Assembly (NCBI RefSeq): GCF_011813015.1
Contig: NZ_QHLQ01000022.1
Span: 1 to 64,000 of the forward strand
Length of the DNA: 64,000 nucleotides
Direction: 5' to 3'
From: Parasedimentitalea denitrificans
GTDB lineage: Bacteria > Pseudomonadota > Alphaproteobacteria > Rhodobacterales > Rhodobacteraceae
The translations under genes and the position numbers were made by a program. Every line of letters begins with the position of its first letter. Within the stretch, counting starts at the first letter, position 1. Under the pieces are notes generated by a model. It was not told the origin of the DNA. It made no database searches and saw only the letters and a list, made by a program, of their open reading frames with translations. Shown in pieces: positions 24,320-32,239 of the stretch.

Positions 24320-24348
24320 TTGACGATCTGTAAAATACCTCATACCCA
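24320..24348 (+). promoter_or_regulatory. Predicted promoter of the rpsM segment
   Basis: TTGACG (24320-24325), 17 bases, TACCCA (24343-24348). The -10 is poor, but the spacing matches the other ribosomal promoters. Confidence 0.4.
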
Positions 24349-24462
24349 ACCCCATCCCTTTAGGGAATCAATTCCTGTGGGTGGGCTTTGCCTATTTCCA
24401 CAGATACCTCGAAAATACTGGGCCAATCGGTTTCAATGCCAGGGTCAAGTGTTGTGAAAAAA

Positions 24463-24482
24463 GATTCCGGAGCTACGGAATC
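24463..24482 (+). promoter_or_regulatory. Leader hairpin before rpsM
   Basis: GATTCCG-GAGCTA-CGGAATC, a perfect 7-bp stem with a 6-base loop, 21 bases before the GTG start of rpsM. Confidence 0.5.
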
Positions 24483-24503
24483 GCAACAAAAGGAACGTAT
24501 AAC

Positions 24504-24872
24504 GTGGCACGTATTGCCGGCGTAAACATCCCGACTGCAAAGCGGGTTCCAATCGCCCTTACCTATATCACCGGAATCGGTACAACCACGGCTGAAGCCA
24601 TTTGCGAAGCCGTAGGCATCGAAATGACTCGTCGTGTAAACGAACTGTCCGACGCCGAAGTTCTGAAAATCCGCGAGCACATCGACGCCAACGTCGAAGT
24701 CGAAGGCGACCTTCGCCGCGAAACAACCATGAACATCAAACGTTTGATGGATCTGGGTTGTTACCGTGGTCTGCGTCACCGTCGCAACCTCCCCGTACGC
24801 GGTCAGCGTACTCACACTAACGCTCGTACACGCAAGGGCCCTGCACGGGCTATTGCTGGTAAGAAGAAGTAA
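24504..24872 (+). CDS. rpsM: 30S ribosomal protein S13 (GTG start)
   Basis: 122 residues beginning at GTG 24504, since homology starts at (V/M)ARIAGVNIPTAKRV and AAGGA lies 9 bases upstream. An ATG-type start is absent at the right place; the longer frame to 24381 adds 41 unrelated residues. S13 contacts P-site tRNA and bridges to the 50S. YRGLRHRRNLPVRGQRTHTNARTRKG (in parts) is the signature. It heads rpsM-rpsK-rpoA-rplQ. Confidence 0.96.
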   Translation: MARIAGVNIPTAKRVPIALTYITGIGTTTAEAICEAVGIEMTRRVNELSDAEVLKIREHIDANVEVEGDLRRETTMNIKRLMDLGCYRGLRHRRNLPVRGQRTHTNARTRKGPARAIAGKKK

Positions 24873-24887
24873 GGGAGGGTTTGATCA

Positions 24888-25277
24888 ATGGCACGCGATA
24901 AGACTCGTACGAAGAAAAAAGAGCGCAAGAACATCGCCTCCGGCGTTGCTCACGTTAACAGCTCATTCAACAACACCAAGATCCTTATCTCGGATGTACA
25001 GGGCAACGCCATTTCATGGTCGTCTGCTGGTACAATGGGCTTCAAAGGTTCGCGGAAATCCACACCGTACGCTGCTCAGCTGGCTGCAGAAGATGCAGGC
25101 AAAAAAGCTCAGGACCACGGTGTTAAAACTCTGGAAGTCGAAGTTCAGGGCCCAGGTGGTGGACGTGAATCCGCACTGCGCGCTTTGGCTGCCATCGGCC
25201 TTAACATCACATCGATCCGTGATGTAACTCCGATGGCACACAACGGCTGCCGTCCGCCTAAGCGCCGCCGCGTCTAA
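24888..25277 (+). CDS. rpsK: 30S ribosomal protein S11
   Basis: 129 residues of the expected length, on the 30S platform near the E-site. NIASGVAHVNSSFNNTKILI, GFKGSRKSTPYAAQ, GPGGGRESALRAL and the C-terminal RDVTPMAHNGCRPPKRRRV are diagnostic. Confidence 0.97.
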   Translation: MARDKTRTKKKERKNIASGVAHVNSSFNNTKILISDVQGNAISWSSAGTMGFKGSRKSTPYAAQLAAEDAGKKAQDHGVKTLEVEVQGPGGGRESALRALAAIGLNITSIRDVTPMAHNGCRPPKRRRV

Positions 25278-25294
25278 GCGACACTAAATTACCG

Positions 25295-25324
25295 CTGGGG
25301 TCCTGTGTTTTACATGGGCCCCAG
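25295..25324 (+). promoter_or_regulatory. Hairpin between rpsK and rpoA
   Basis: CTGGGGTCC / GGGCCCCAG, 9 pairs with one G-U, followed by TTTGTC. It may be a weak attenuator or a processing site setting rpoA level. Confidence 0.45.
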
Positions 25325-25393
25325 TTTGTCATTAGAAACCTCGGGCGCCTGAACCTATCGGACATGGGGTACAGGCAGGAATGGAGGGAACGC

Positions 25394-26410
25394 ATGATCC
25401 ATAAGAATTGGGCAGAACTGATCAAGCCGACACAGCTTGAAGTTAAGCCGGGCAACGACCCAGCACGCCAGGCGACAGTTGTCGCTGAGCCGCTGGAACG
25501 TGGCTTTGGTCTGACCCTGGGCAACGCGCTGCGTCGCATTTTGATGAGCTCGCTGCAAGGCGCCGCCATCACATCCGTCCAGATCGATAACGTCCTGCAC
25601 GAGTTCTCGAGCGTTGCTGGTGTACGTGAAGACGTTACCGACATCATCCTGAACCTCAAAGGTGTTTGCCTGCGCATGGAAGTCGAAGGCCCTAAGCGTC
25701 TTTCGATCAATGCAAAAGGCCCAGCCGTTGTTACTGCTGGCGACATTTCTGAGTCCGCAGGCATCGAAATCCTGAACCGTGATCACGTGATCTGTCACTT
25801 GGATGACGGCGCTGACCTGTTCATGGAACTGACTGTGAACACTGGTAATGGTTATGTTTCGGCTGAAAAGAACAAGCCGGAAGATGCTCCTATCGGCCTG
25901 ATCCCGATCGACGCGATCTACTCGCCGGTCAAAAAGGTTTCGTATGACGTTCAGCCGACCCGCGAAGGTCAGGTTCTGGACTATGACAAACTGACCATGA
26001 AAATCGACACCGACGGTTCGATCACGCCGGACGACGCTGTGGCTTTTGCTGCGCGTATCCTGCAGGACCAACTGTCGATCTTCGTGAACTTTGATGAGCC
26101 TGAGTCTGCTTCTCGCGCAGACGAAGACGATGGTCTCGAGTTCAACCCGCTTCTGTTGAAGAAAGTGGACGAGCTGGAACTGTCTGTTCGTTCGGCAAAT
26201 TGCCTCAAGAACGACAACATCGTTTACATCGGCGATCTGATCCAGAAAACCGAAGCCGAAATGCTGCGCACGCCAAACTTTGGCCGCAAGTCGCTTAACG
26301 AGATCAAGGAAGTGCTTTCGGGCATGGGTCTGCATCTCGGCATGGACGTTGAGGACTGGCCACCGGACAACATCGAAGATCTGGCGAAAAAGTTCGAAGA
26401 CTCGTTCTAA
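25394..26410 (+). CDS. rpoA: RNA polymerase alpha subunit
   Basis: 338 residues from ATG 25394 (MIHKNWAELIKPTQLEV), with GGAGGG upstream. The N-terminal dimerisation domain includes EPLERGFGLTLGNALRRILMSSLQGAAITS. A linker is followed by the C-terminal domain with ELSVRSANCLKNDNIVYIGDLI and TPNFGRKSLNEIKEVL, the part that touches UP elements and activators. Standard position in the alpha operon. Confidence 0.98.
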   Translation: MIHKNWAELIKPTQLEVKPGNDPARQATVVAEPLERGFGLTLGNALRRILMSSLQGAAITSVQIDNVLHEFSSVAGVREDVTDIILNLKGVCLRMEVEGPKRLSINAKGPAVVTAGDISESAGIEILNRDHVICHLDDGADLFMELTVNTGNGYVSAEKNKPEDAPIGLIPIDAIYSPVKKVSYDVQPTREGQVLDYDKLTMKIDTDGSITPDDAVAFAARILQDQLSIFVNFDEPESASRADEDDGLEFNPLLLKKVDELELSVRSANCLKNDNIVYIGDLIQKTEAEMLRTPNFGRKSLNEIKEVLSGMGLHLGMDVEDWPPDNIEDLAKKFEDSF

Positions 26411-26429
26411 TAGGACTGGTCAAAAGATT

Positions 26430-26452
26430 GGAGAGGGCGTAAAGCCCTCTCC
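26430..26452 (+). promoter_or_regulatory. Perfect hairpin between rpoA and rplQ
   Basis: GGAGAGGGC-GTAAA-GCCCTCTCC, a perfect 9-bp stem 20 bases after rpoA with no T-run. The rpoA-rplQ gap is 147 bases, long for this pair. Confidence 0.5.
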
Positions 26453-26557
26453 GAAATGCCCACAGTGGTGGGGAAATCTGGGCACCAACGCCCCAAGGAG
26501 AGTGGCTGACCCGCATCGGCTGCCAGACAAAGCAAAACGTAACGAAGGAATACGAAA

Positions 26558-26980
26558 ATGCGTCACGCACGTGGTTACCGCCGCCTGAACCGTACACATG
26601 AGCACCGTAAAGCTCTGTTTGCTAACATGGCTGGCTCGCTCATCGAGCACGAGCAGATCAAAACAACTCTGCCAAAAGCAAAAGAACTGCGCCCAATCAT
26701 CGAAAAGATGATCACACTGGCAAAACGCGGCGACATTCACGCCCGTCGTCAGGCTTCGGCCAAGCTGAAAGAAGAGCAGTACGTTGCAAAACTGTTCGAC
26801 ATCCTGGGCCCACGCTACAAAGACCGTCAGGGTGGCTATGTCCGCGTCCTGAAAGCTGGCTTCCGTTATGGCGACATGGCTCCAATGGCGATCATCGAAT
26901 TCGTTGACCGCGACCGCGATGCCAAAGGCGCAGCTGACAAAGCACGCGTTGCAGCAGAAGAAGTTGCCGCTGAAGAATAA
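26558..26980 (+). CDS. rplQ: 50S ribosomal protein L17
   Basis: 140 residues. MRHARGYRRLNRTHEHRKALFANMAGSLIEHEQIKTTLPKAKELRP, read in parts, is the L17 signature. The C-terminus is an alanine/acid-rich extension (ADKARVAAEEVAAEE). It is the last gene of the ribosomal region, closed by a terminator. Confidence 0.97.
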   Translation: MRHARGYRRLNRTHEHRKALFANMAGSLIEHEQIKTTLPKAKELRPIIEKMITLAKRGDIHARRQASAKLKEEQYVAKLFDILGPRYKDRQGGYVRVLKAGFRYGDMAPMAIIEFVDRDRDAKGAADKARVAAEEVAAEE

Positions 26981-27010
26981 GACCTTCGGATCATAGATCC
27001 CAAGCGTCAA

Positions 27011-27044
27011 AGGCCCTCGTTCCAACCGGAACGGGGGCTTTTTT
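27011..27044 (+). terminator. Terminator ending the ribosomal supercluster
   Basis: AGGCCCTCGTTCC-AACC-GGAACGGGGGCTT, about 12 pairs with wobble, then TTTTTTG. The convergent sulfotransferase gene ends 12 bases further on. Confidence 0.9.
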
Positions 27045-27056
27045 GTTAGATGGCAG

Positions 27057-27950
27057 TCAAGTTCTTGTCGAACCCCAATTTAGCCATCTGGCATCCTCGG
27101 GTGTCAGCAACTCAGCGCAGCGCTCTGAATACCGTCTGAGATCATCGTCATTAAGACGGCCCTCCCACTTGTTGGATGTACCTGATGCAAAGAACTTGGC
27201 CTGATCCACAAAGGGTGAATCTTCATCAAATCGCCTTTCGCTGGTTTCGATAACTTTGCGCATGCTGGCAAAGGTGTTTGCCTCGGTTAGCGCATCGAGG
27301 GTTTTCGCTGACAGATCAATTTTCAAAATTTTGGCAAGTCGCGATATCTGGCCATGTAGGTCGCTGCTCAGGTCTGCATAGTGAACGAAATGTACGTTCC
27401 CTTGGTCTTGGCGCGATTTGGCTTGGTGGTAGTGATGGGCGATGGAAGCCAAGCTTAGATCATCTGTACCCGCATCAGTCGATGGAGCATCGAGAAACCG
27501 GTTGAAGCCTTCTCGGATATCCTCGGGAAACTGTTCTGCCAAGCGACCGGGGTCTTTCATATTTGCAACATGACTTCGAAACGAGAAGTGGGCATCCACT
27601 GGGTGACGATACACAACGATGTAGGTAGGCTCCGCACCGTATGCGATGCCGTCCATTGGAGTATGGCTTTTGATGCAGCGCCGCCGCGTCAGGCTTGCTT
27701 GTTTCTTTGCGATCGCCTGTCTGTCGCGAAACCCACAATCGAGCCAAGGTGCGTCATCTCGGTTACCTGCATCTGGAACGACGACGCCGTAGATCAGCAT
27801 CATTACGATGTTCAATGTCCATGTCGTACCGCATTTCGGCGGCGTGCATACAATCACGTCGTTGGGTCGCAGCTGAAAACTGTCCCAAATATCTGTGTTT
27901 GTAACCGGGCCGCAATAGTCACGTTGACGTTCTGTGTGCACTGTTTGCAT
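27057..27950 (-). CDS. PAPS-dependent sulfotransferase
   Basis: 297 residues. The 5'-phosphosulfate loop is TPPKCGTTW (36-44), and the 3'-phosphate site is in YIVVYRHPVDAHFSFRSH. The C-terminal part includes FFASGTSNKWEGRL, matching the G-x-x-G-x-W-K type motif of cytosolic sulfotransferases. It would transfer sulfate to a hydroxyl of an unknown acceptor. A related but broken gene lies at 57059. The downstream neighbour is the outer-membrane barrel gene, 30 bases upstream in the same orientation, so they may be co-transcribed. Confidence 0.88.
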   Translation of the reverse strand: MQTVHTERQRDYCGPVTNTDIWDSFQLRPNDVIVCTPPKCGTTWTLNIVMMLIYGVVVPDAGNRDDAPWLDCGFRDRQAIAKKQASLTRRRCIKSHTPMDGIAYGAEPTYIVVYRHPVDAHFSFRSHVANMKDPGRLAEQFPEDIREGFNRFLDAPSTDAGTDDLSLASIAHHYHQAKSRQDQGNVHFVHYADLSSDLHGQISRLAKILKIDLSAKTLDALTEANTFASMRKVIETSERRFDEDSPFVDQAKFFASGTSNKWEGRLNDDDLRRYSERCAELLTPEDARWLNWGSTRT

Positions 27951-27980
27951 CGTAGTCCCCTAGTTGCGGAGGTCGTCGGT

Positions 27981-28697
27981 CTAGAAATGGTAGGTCATGC
28001 CGAGTATCGGGCCAGTCTGTTTGAATTCGTAATTGTTTGTACTGCCATCGTTACTGACGCTGATGTGTCGAAGCCCAAACCGCCCAACCCATTTGTCACT
28101 AAAGGCGTAGTCTGCGGTCAAAAGCACCTGCCAGGTTTCGCGGTCCTCCCAGCCGCCAACATCGGCAACAACTGTCCCAGACCATTTATCATTCAGGCTG
28201 AACCTCGAGCGCAGACCTATCACAGGATCGATCCAATCGTCCGCAGTGGTGCGACTGTTGGTGGGCAGGGTGCCTGCCTGTAACGTCATGGTGGTATTGG
28301 TATCGTACCAGCGTGCGCCCGCCAGCAGGTCAGTAGTGACTGTTTGCGTCTCGTGGAGCCGGTATGAGAGATACCCTGTCAGGATCCGCGTTTTGATAGA
28401 TGTGCTTAGCCCGCTATAGGCCGGGCCGGGTGTCGCGGTGTCAAAACCGATGTCGGTCATCATGTAATCGAGAGCAAAGCCCCATTGACCGTTCTCGGCG
28501 GTGAAGGTCCCCATGAATGTGCTATCCAGATTTTCCAAAGCGTCTGTAAAGCTGAGTGTTGCACTCCGATCGCCGATGCTTGTTTCGGTCTCAGCTGCAT
28601 ATAGGTACAGCGCAGCTGAATAGCTCCAGTCCTGAGCATGTGCTGGTGAGCTAGCAATAAATGCCGCGACGACCAATGGATTGACTATCTGTTTCAC
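27981..28697 (-). CDS. Outer-membrane beta-barrel protein, uncharacterised
   Basis: 238 residues from GTG 28697, chosen because GGGGG lies 7 bases upstream and it yields a clean signal peptide (MKQIVNPLVVAAFIASSPAHA/QDW); a frame to 28802 would bury the signal. The mature chain has alternating strands (WSYSAALYLYAAETETSI, ILTGYLSYRLHETQTVTTDLLAGARWYDT) and ends in MTYHF, a terminal phenylalanine as expected for BAM-inserted barrels. I do not recognise a specific family. Confidence 0.75.
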   Translation of the reverse strand: MKQIVNPLVVAAFIASSPAHAQDWSYSAALYLYAAETETSIGDRSATLSFTDALENLDSTFMGTFTAENGQWGFALDYMMTDIGFDTATPGPAYSGLSTSIKTRILTGYLSYRLHETQTVTTDLLAGARWYDTNTTMTLQAGTLPTNSRTTADDWIDPVIGLRSRFSLNDKWSGTVVADVGGWEDRETWQVLLTADYAFSDKWVGRFGLRHISVSNDGSTNNYEFKQTGPILGMTYHF

Positions 28698-28850
28698 TGT
28701 GAACCCCCTACCAACTAGGCTTATGGTTGCGCGGAGTAGCGCTGGGTTCAAGATATATCTGTAGAAGATAGGTTTTGGGCGATTTGCCGGCAGCTGCGAC
28801 AAGCCCTCGTTTGATCCTGATCGGAGGCCTTTTTGTTGATGGCTTGTAAT

Positions 28851-28898
28851 GCGCCCGATGGGCGCTGCCTCCGGCGGGGATATTTAGGGCCAGATGAA
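28851..28898. repeat. Palindrome plus a possible roseobacter interspersed repeat
   Basis: GCGCCC-GAT-GGGCGC (28851-28865) is followed by CTGCCTCCGGCGGGGATATT and TAGGGCCAGATGAAG. From memory, similar CCTCCGGCGGG...ATATTT...AGATGAAG segments occur in intergenic regions of many Rhodobacteraceae; this cannot be checked here. The rest of 28698-29066 shows an orphan terminator-like hairpin (28803-28835) and no gene. Confidence 0.4.
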
Positions 28899-29066
28899 GC
28901 CGCTGGAGGATCTACTTTCCGGGTTTCTTTTTGCAAAAAACTACTCCGGGGTGAATTGGCCTTTGGCCAAGAGGGGCAGCGCCCTTGTCTTCCTTTTGAT
29001 CGGGCTGCGCTTGCATTTGGCCGATGCCCCCCGCATATCCTAGGGACACGTTAAGTTGGAGCCAAA

Positions 29067-30452
29067 ATGATCCGCGCAGCCCTTATTGCCCTTACTGTTG
29101 TCGCAGCAAACCCGCTGGCGGCTGAAACCCGCGTGCCGACGTCTCAGGCTGAAATCAGCCTTGGTTTTGCGCCGCTGGTCAAAGAGGCCGCGCCAGCGGT
29201 GGTAAATATCTATGCCAAGATTATTACTCAGGCACCGCAGCGCACATCCTTTTCTAAGGACCCGTTCTTTGATGAATTCTTTCGCGGGTTTGCCGACCCA
29301 CAACCGCGGGTGCAGAACTCACTTGGGTCGGGGGTGATCCTGTCGGACGATGGTATCGTTGTGTCGAACTACCACGTGGTTGGCATGGCCACGGATATCC
29401 GTGTGGTGACCACCGACCGGCGTGAATATAATGCCCGTGTTGTTTTGGCAGATAAGGCCAGTGATCTGGCTATCCTTCAGCTGGACGACGCTGCCGATCT
29501 GCCGTTTTTGGAACTGCGTAACAGCGATGAGGTCGAGGTTGGTGAGCTGGCCCTAGCCATTGGTAACCCTTTTGGTGTTGGGCAAACCGTAAGCAGCGGT
29601 ATCATATCCGGTCTAGCCCGGACAGGCGCCGGAACGGGGCAGGGGTTTGGCTATTACTTGCAGACTGATGCGGCGATTAATCCCGGTAACTCGGGCGGGG
29701 CGCTGATTGATGTGAATGGCGATCTGATTGGTATCAATACTCGCATTCTAAGCAGATCTGGCGGATCGAACGGGATTGGTTTTTCCATCCCGGCTAATCT
29801 GGTGCGCGAATTTGTGCATCAGGCAGAGAATGGAATCGAAGCGTTCCAGCGACCCTGGGCAGGCATGACGGGGCAACCGGTTGATGCGGATATGGCGGCC
29901 TCGATGGGGATGGACCGTCCCGTGGGTATGGTGATCTCAGACCTTCACCCAGCCAGTCCCTTTGCCAAGGTTGGGTTTAAGGTTGGTGATGTGATATCTG
30001 CCGTCGACGGTCAGGTTGTCAATTCACCATCCGAGATGGTGTTTCGTATGACGGTTGCTGGTATGGGTGGTAGTGCTCAGATCACTCGTTTACGCGGGAC
30101 TGAGGCAGCTGATCTGGCAGTGAAGATGATGGCGGCCCCTAACACGCCATCGGCGGATCCTGTTCAGTTGAATGAGAAATCGGTTTTGGAGGGCCTGATA
30201 GTGGTCCGCATCAATCCGGAGATGATCCGCCGGTTGGACCTGCCGCTTAGCGCGGAAGGGGTGGTGATCACCAATCCTGGCCGTTATGGCGCGCGCCTTG
30301 GTCTGCGCCAGGGGGATGTGGTGCAAGAGATAAATGGCAAAGAAGTGGTCAATACTGTCGACGTTCCCAAGTTTTTGTCCAGTTCAAGACGTCAGGTGAA
30401 AATGAAGCTACTGCGCGGTGGGCAGCAGCTGAACGTGAGGTTCCGGTTGTAA
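29067..30452 (+). CDS. Deg/HtrA-type periplasmic serine protease
   Basis: 461 residues with signal peptide (MIRAALIALTVVAANPLAA/ET). The trypsin-like domain has the catalytic triad His103 (SNYHVVG), Asp133 (ASDLAIL) and Ser209 (NPGNSGGAL). Two PDZ domains follow (about 260-350 and 370-460). It degrades or refolds damaged envelope proteins. The family is DegP/DegQ/DegS; with two PDZ domains and a cleavable signal it is DegP/DegQ-like, though no Q-linker is obvious. rarA begins 2 bases after its stop. Confidence 0.92.
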   Translation: MIRAALIALTVVAANPLAAETRVPTSQAEISLGFAPLVKEAAPAVVNIYAKIITQAPQRTSFSKDPFFDEFFRGFADPQPRVQNSLGSGVILSDDGIVVSNYHVVGMATDIRVVTTDRREYNARVVLADKASDLAILQLDDAADLPFLELRNSDEVEVGELALAIGNPFGVGQTVSSGIISGLARTGAGTGQGFGYYLQTDAAINPGNSGGALIDVNGDLIGINTRILSRSGGSNGIGFSIPANLVREFVHQAENGIEAFQRPWAGMTGQPVDADMAASMGMDRPVGMVISDLHPASPFAKVGFKVGDVISAVDGQVVNSPSEMVFRMTVAGMGGSAQITRLRGTEAADLAVKMMAAPNTPSADPVQLNEKSVLEGLIVVRINPEMIRRLDLPLSAEGVVITNPGRYGARLGLRQGDVVQEINGKEVVNTVDVPKFLSSSRRQVKMKLLRGGQQLNVRFRL

Positions 30453-30454
30453 CC

Positions 30455-31768
30455 ATGGCTGACTTGTTCGACAGCGGCGCTGAGCCATCAGAGCAACCGC
30501 AACGTAACCGGCCTTTGGCAGATCGGTTGCGGCCGCAGACACTGGCACAGGTTATTGGTCAGTCTCAGGTCTTGGGGCCTGAGGCGCCATTGGGTGTCAT
30601 GCTGGCGTCTGGGTCGTTGTCTTCACTGATCTTCTGGGGGCCGCCCGGCGTTGGTAAAACCACCATCGCTCGTTTGCTTGCAGATGAGACTGATCTCCAC
30701 TTTGTGCAGATCAGTGCGATTTTTTCTGGTGTGGCTGACCTGAAGAAGGTGTTCGAGGCCGCTAAGATCCGGCGCCAGAACGGGCAGGGGACTCTGCTGT
30801 TCGTGGACGAGGTGCACCGCTTTAACAAAGCGCAGCAGGATGGGTTTTTGCCGCATATGGAAGACGGCACCATCCTGTTGGTTGGGGCCACTACCGAAAA
30901 CCCCAGCTTTGAGCTGAACGCCGCTGTGCTTAGCCGGTCGCAGGTTCTGGTGCTGGAGCGCTTGTCGCTGGTAGAGTTGGAGTTGATGACCCAGCGGGCC
31001 GAGAAAGAGTTGGATCGCGCCCTGCCGTTGGATGCCGAAGCGCGGGATGCGTTGCATGAGATGGCCGATGGCGATGGTCGGGCGCTATTGAACCTGATCG
31101 AACAGGTGTCCGCCTGGAAGGTGGACAAGCCGTTGAACCGCGACGCACTGGCGACCCGTTTGATGCGGCGGGCGGCAAAATTCGATAAATCCGGTGATGA
31201 GCATTACAACCTGATTTCAGCCCTGCACAAATCTATCCGCGGGTCAGACCCCGATGCAGCGTTGTATTGGTTGGGGCGGATGCTGGAAGGCGGAGAGGAC
31301 CCGCGGTTTCTGGCCCGTCGTCTAACCATGATGTCGACCGAGGATATTGGTCTGGCGGATCCGCAGGCGAACACTGTGTGTCTGAATGCCTGGCAAACCT
31401 ACGAACGCTTGGGCAGCCCAGAGGGTGAATTGGCACTGGCTAATGCAGCGGTCTATCTGGCCTTGGCACCAAAATCGAATGCTGTCTATGTGGGCATTAA
31501 GGCTGCGCGCAGGTTGGCCAAGCAGACTGGCAGCGCGCCACCGCCGAAACATATCATGAATGCTCCGACCAAACTGATGGCCGAGCAGGGCTACGGTGAA
31601 GGCTATGCCTATGATCATGACGCCGAGGATGGGTTTTCTGGGCAGAACTATTTCCCAGACGGGGTGAAACACCCAGTGCTGTATCAGCCGGTTGAACGCG
31701 GGTTCGAGCGTGAGTTGAAGCGGCGGGTGGATTATTTCGCCAAGCTACGGGCGCAGCGCAACAGTTAA
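30455..31768 (+). CDS. rarA: Replication-associated recombination protein A (AAA+ ATPase)
   Basis: 437 residues. Walker A is GPPGVGKTT (62-70), Walker B is LLFVDEVHRF, sensor 1 is VGATTENPSFELN, and the C-terminal tetramerisation region contains AVYLALAPKSNAVYVG. RarA/MgsA acts at stalled replication forks with SSB. The N-terminal LADRLRPQTLAQVIGQ box is typical. It starts 2 bases after the protease gene. Confidence 0.95.
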   Translation: MADLFDSGAEPSEQPQRNRPLADRLRPQTLAQVIGQSQVLGPEAPLGVMLASGSLSSLIFWGPPGVGKTTIARLLADETDLHFVQISAIFSGVADLKKVFEAAKIRRQNGQGTLLFVDEVHRFNKAQQDGFLPHMEDGTILLVGATTENPSFELNAAVLSRSQVLVLERLSLVELELMTQRAEKELDRALPLDAEARDALHEMADGDGRALLNLIEQVSAWKVDKPLNRDALATRLMRRAAKFDKSGDEHYNLISALHKSIRGSDPDAALYWLGRMLEGGEDPRFLARRLTMMSTEDIGLADPQANTVCLNAWQTYERLGSPEGELALANAAVYLALAPKSNAVYVGIKAARRLAKQTGSAPPPKHIMNAPTKLMAEQGYGEGYAYDHDAEDGFSGQNYFPDGVKHPVLYQPVERGFERELKRRVDYFAKLRAQRNS

Positions 31769-31858
31769 GGCTGGTGTAGGCCCCGGGTGATGAGCCCTGC
31801 GTTCAGCGCAAGGCGGGGAAAACTTGACATCCACGTCCCCACACGCGAGAGACCGCCA

Positions 31859-32239
31859 ATGTTTTATACAGTCCTATATGTCGCCCTTGGGGGCGCAATC
31901 GGCGCGGCGGCCCGGTATCTGGCGGGTTTGGGTATGATCCGCCTGCTGGGGCATCATCCGTTTCCGGTTGCGGTGTTGACGGTGAATGTCGTCGGATCGT
32001 TCCTGATGGGGGCCTTTGTGATCCTGGCTGCTCAACGCGGTCTGACCCATCTTAGCCCGTTTGTGATGACCGGGATCTTGGGTGGGTTCACCACGTTTTC
32101 GGCGTTTTCATTGGAAACCGTCAACATGTTGGAACGCGGTGCGTTTGGATACGCGGCGCTGTATGTTTCGATGTCAGTGATTTTGTCAGTGACTGGACTA
32201 TTTCTAGGCCTGATGGCCGCAAAAGGGGTGCTGGCATGA
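31859..32239 (+). CDS. crcB: Fluoride channel CrcB/Fluc
   Basis: 126 residues with four transmembrane helices. ATG 31859 (MFYTVLYVALGGAIGAAARY) is chosen; a longer frame from 31787 adds a non-membrane stretch. Motifs for the dual-topology fluoride exporter are GGAIGAAARY, NVVGSFLMG and GGFTTFSAFSLE. The ATG of rluC overlaps its stop. No convincing fluoride riboswitch precedes it. Confidence 0.92.
   Translation: MFYTVLYVALGGAIGAAARYLAGLGMIRLLGHHPFPVAVLTVNVVGSFLMGAFVILAAQRGLTHLSPFVMTGILGGFTTFSAFSLETVNMLERGAFGYAALYVSMSVILSVTGLFLGLMAAKGVLA

Noticed and set aside
31769..31858. Possible fluoride riboswitch before crcB (GGGTGATGAGCCCTGCG)
   Set aside because: The first half recalls the crcB motif, but the required second GCUGAUG...CUACU half and pseudoknot partner are not visible.
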